From Paraburkholderia dioscoreae (lineage in GTDB: Bacteria; Pseudomonadota; Gammaproteobacteria; Burkholderiales; Burkholderiaceae), in assembly GCF_902459535.1 (NCBI RefSeq), contig NZ_LR699554.1, positions 2,542,001 through 2,606,000 of the forward strand: a DNA stretch of 64,000 nucleotides. Reading direction: 5' to 3'. Positions 62,807-64,000 of this stretch are shown here, one piece after another (the first letter of the stretch is position 1; the number at the start of each line of letters is the position of its first letter). The notes under the pieces are model-generated. The model was not told the DNA's origin and did no database searches. It saw only the letters and a program-made list of their open reading frames with translations. Both the position numbers and the translations under genes were made by a program.

Positions 62807-63079
62807 TTATAGCGACGCTTCCTGAATCGTGCCGGTCTGGATTGCGCGCTCGATCAGGCCTTCGTCCTGCGCCTTGGCGATGGCATCGGCAACCAGTTTT
62901 TCCGGCTCCTCGATTTCCGCCTTGATCGTGCTAATGATTCCGGACGCATCCAGAATCACCAGTGTTTTCGCCGAATCGGCCAGACTGATGATCACCCGGT
63001 GCGGCGTAGGCCCTTCACCGAGACTCGCGCACAACTGCGTGACCTTGCCGCCAATGGTTTGCTCAAAACTTTGAATCAT
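62807..63079 (-). CDS. Small conserved-looking protein (90 aa)
   Basis: The start ATG 63079 has AGGGAG at seven bases. The protein is acidic, with strand-like 'HRVIISLADSAKTLVILDAS' and helical 'EPEKLVADAIAKAQDEGLIE'. The family is not recognised. It is probably cytoplasmic. It has its own terminator and lies behind a DoxX gene on the same strand. Confidence 0.65.
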   Translation of the reverse strand: MIQSFEQTIGGKVTQLCASLGEGPTPHRVIISLADSAKTLVILDASGIISTIKAEIEEPEKLVADAIAKAQDEGLIERAIQTGTIQEASL

Positions 63080-63142
63080 TATTTGCTCCCTGGTTACAGC
63101 CGGAATCGAAAGCGCCCCTCACAGACTACCTGAACGGCCGCA

Positions 63143-63601
63143 TCAAAGTCCAAGTCCGCCGCGCGACGAGCGTGCGCCGAGAGAACTTCCTCCCGGGCGT
63201 GCACCGTCGATACTGATCCCGCCCGCGCCGGTCACGAACAGCAGCAGGAAACCGCCGGCAATGCCGATGTTCTTCCAGAAATGGATCACCATATCGCGTT
63301 GCAAGGCGGCGTCGGTCACGTTCCAGAAATCGTGGCCCAGCACCGCTGTCGCTACCGTGTACGCGGCCATGATGAGCGCAAGCGGACGTACCTTGAAGCC
63401 GACGATCAACAACAGACCGCCGAGCGCCTCGACTGCGACCGCGATCGGCGCGGCGACCTGCACGAACGGCACGCCCTTCGAATGCAGATAGCCGACAAAG
63501 CCCGCATAGCCCAGCAACTTCATCACTCCGCCCCACAGGAACAGCACGGCAAGGGCAATACGCGCGATGAGGATAACGCCGGAATCGACGGGACGCGACA
63601 T
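63143..63601 (-). CDS. DoxX-family membrane protein
   Basis: ATG 63601 with AGGAG seven bases upstream gives 152 residues. It has four hydrophobic helices and the family signature 'LLIARIALAVLFLWGGVMKL' (as ILIARIALAVLFLW-GG-MKL), 'SKGVPFVQVAAPIAVAVEAL' and 'HFWKNIGIAGGFLLLF'. DoxX/YqjF proteins are inner-membrane proteins of poorly known role, some linked to quinone or thiol redox balance. The C-terminal 'SSLGARSSRGG' tail is variable. Confidence 0.9.
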   Translation of the reverse strand: MSRPVDSGVILIARIALAVLFLWGGVMKLLGYAGFVGYLHSKGVPFVQVAAPIAVAVEALGGLLLIVGFKVRPLALIMAAYTVATAVLGHDFWNVTDAALQRDMVIHFWKNIGIAGGFLLLFVTGAGGISIDGARPGGSSLGARSSRGGLGL

Positions 63602-63808
63602 GAGGGGCTCCTGTAAATGAATAAGCAGCAGACCCGGCCGGGAGGCCGCAGTTCCCCGCATTGCACGTGAGAATATGTGCATTGCCCGCCTTTTCCAAGC
63701 TCAGGCCAAGGTGGGCGGCGCGAGGCGTGCCGCATACGGGAAGGAAAAGAGCGCCCTGGCGCCGAGCGGGACGCCGGTTGGCGTCCCCTATCCATGCCGC
63801 CGCCGTGC

Positions 63809-64000
63809 TTATGCCCGAGGATACGTCGCGACTTCGATCAGGTTGCCGTCCGGATCGCGGCAATACACCGAGGTCATCTTGCCAAGCGCGCCGTCGCGCT
63901 CCACGGGGCCAGCCGCGATTTCGACGCCTTGGGCGAGCCAATGCGCCTTGACCTCGGCCGGGCTCGTGGTCGTAACGAAGCACAGATCGGCGCTGCCGGG
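63809..64000 (-). CDS. VOC/glyoxalase family protein, C-terminal part
   Basis: The last 63 codons are visible; the rest lies beyond the window. The sequence 'ADLCFVTTTSPAEVKAHWLA', 'GPVERDGALGKMTSVYCRDP' and 'DGNLIEVATYPRA' is the C-terminal half of a vicinal-oxygen-chelate domain, with the metal-binding Glu in NLIEV. Members include glyoxalases, fosfomycin-resistance proteins and extradiol dioxygenases, so the reaction cannot be told from this part. Confidence 0.85.
   Translation of the reverse strand, partial: PGSADLCFVTTTSPAEVKAHWLAQGVEIAAGPVERDGALGKMTSVYCRDPDGNLIEVATYPRA

Noticed and set aside
1..64000. tRNA genes as a possible integration target
   Set aside because: I looked for T-arm patterns (GGTTCGAnTCC and similar) with matching acceptor stems and found none outside coding sequence. 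A tRNA scan would be decisive.
1..64000. CRISPR arrays
   Set aside because: No run of regularly spaced direct repeats was seen, and there are no cas-like genes.

Overview
The window looks like Burkholderiales, most likely Paraburkholderia/Caballeronia. The evidence is high G+C coding sequence, a Burkholderia-type trimeric porin, a DUF4148 exported protein, many LysR/AraC/TetR/GntR regulators, and lambda-type and Tn554-like recombinases of kinds common in that order. No rRNA, tRNA or CRISPR array was seen.

Positions 1-39.8 kb hold a large catabolic region. It starts with the tail of an MlrC-like M81 metallopeptidase and carries six regulators (LysR, GntR/FCD, AraC, TetR, LysR, plus paired palindromic operators). 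It contains two paralogous bacterial cytochrome P450s and two separate ferredoxin/ferredoxin-reductase pairs (one three-Cys [3Fe-4S]-type, one [2Fe-2S] putidaredoxin-type). It also holds three short-chain dehydrogenases, an aldehyde dehydrogenase, a CaiC-like acyl-CoA ligase, three CaiB/BaiF CoA-transferases, an acyl-CoA dehydrogenase, a crotonase, a MaoC-like protein, a TesB thioesterase and an ETF pair. The operon ends with an aromatic FAD monooxygenase, a gentisate-dioxygenase-like bicupin and a fumarylacetoacetate-hydrolase-family protein. A porin and a spinster-like MFS carrier would handle uptake. My reading is P450 hydroxylation of a hydrophobic substrate, oxidation of the alcohol and aldehyde to an acid, CoA activation and side-chain shortening, then ring hydroxylation and ring cleavage. 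The substrate cannot be named from sequence. A second MFS gene is broken by one in-frame TAG. Short shared motifs lie 93-116 bp upstream of four of the operons and suggest one regulon.

Positions 39.8-58.9 kb are a patchwork of mobile DNA. It contains a SET-domain protein, a short hypothetical gene and an HU-like protein. Next is a 3.65-kb element with terminal inverted repeats that carries only two tyrosine recombinases. A remnant of a DUF1016/YhcG nuclease follows, then a large serine recombinase translationally coupled to a 59-residue protein and fused at its 3' end to a truncated group II intron on the other strand. Then comes a three-gene module (small basic protein, minimal tyrosine recombinase, arm-type accessory protein). 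Last are a ParM-like actin with a small ParR-like partner and an excisionase-integrase pair of lambda type. Just beyond the integrase, a response-regulator gene is cut off at the start of its DNA-binding domain, which marks the likely right edge of the island.

Positions 59.3-64 kb look like ordinary chromosome: two MFS transporters separated by a strong terminator, a small conserved protein, a DoxX-family membrane protein and the end of a VOC/glyoxalase protein.
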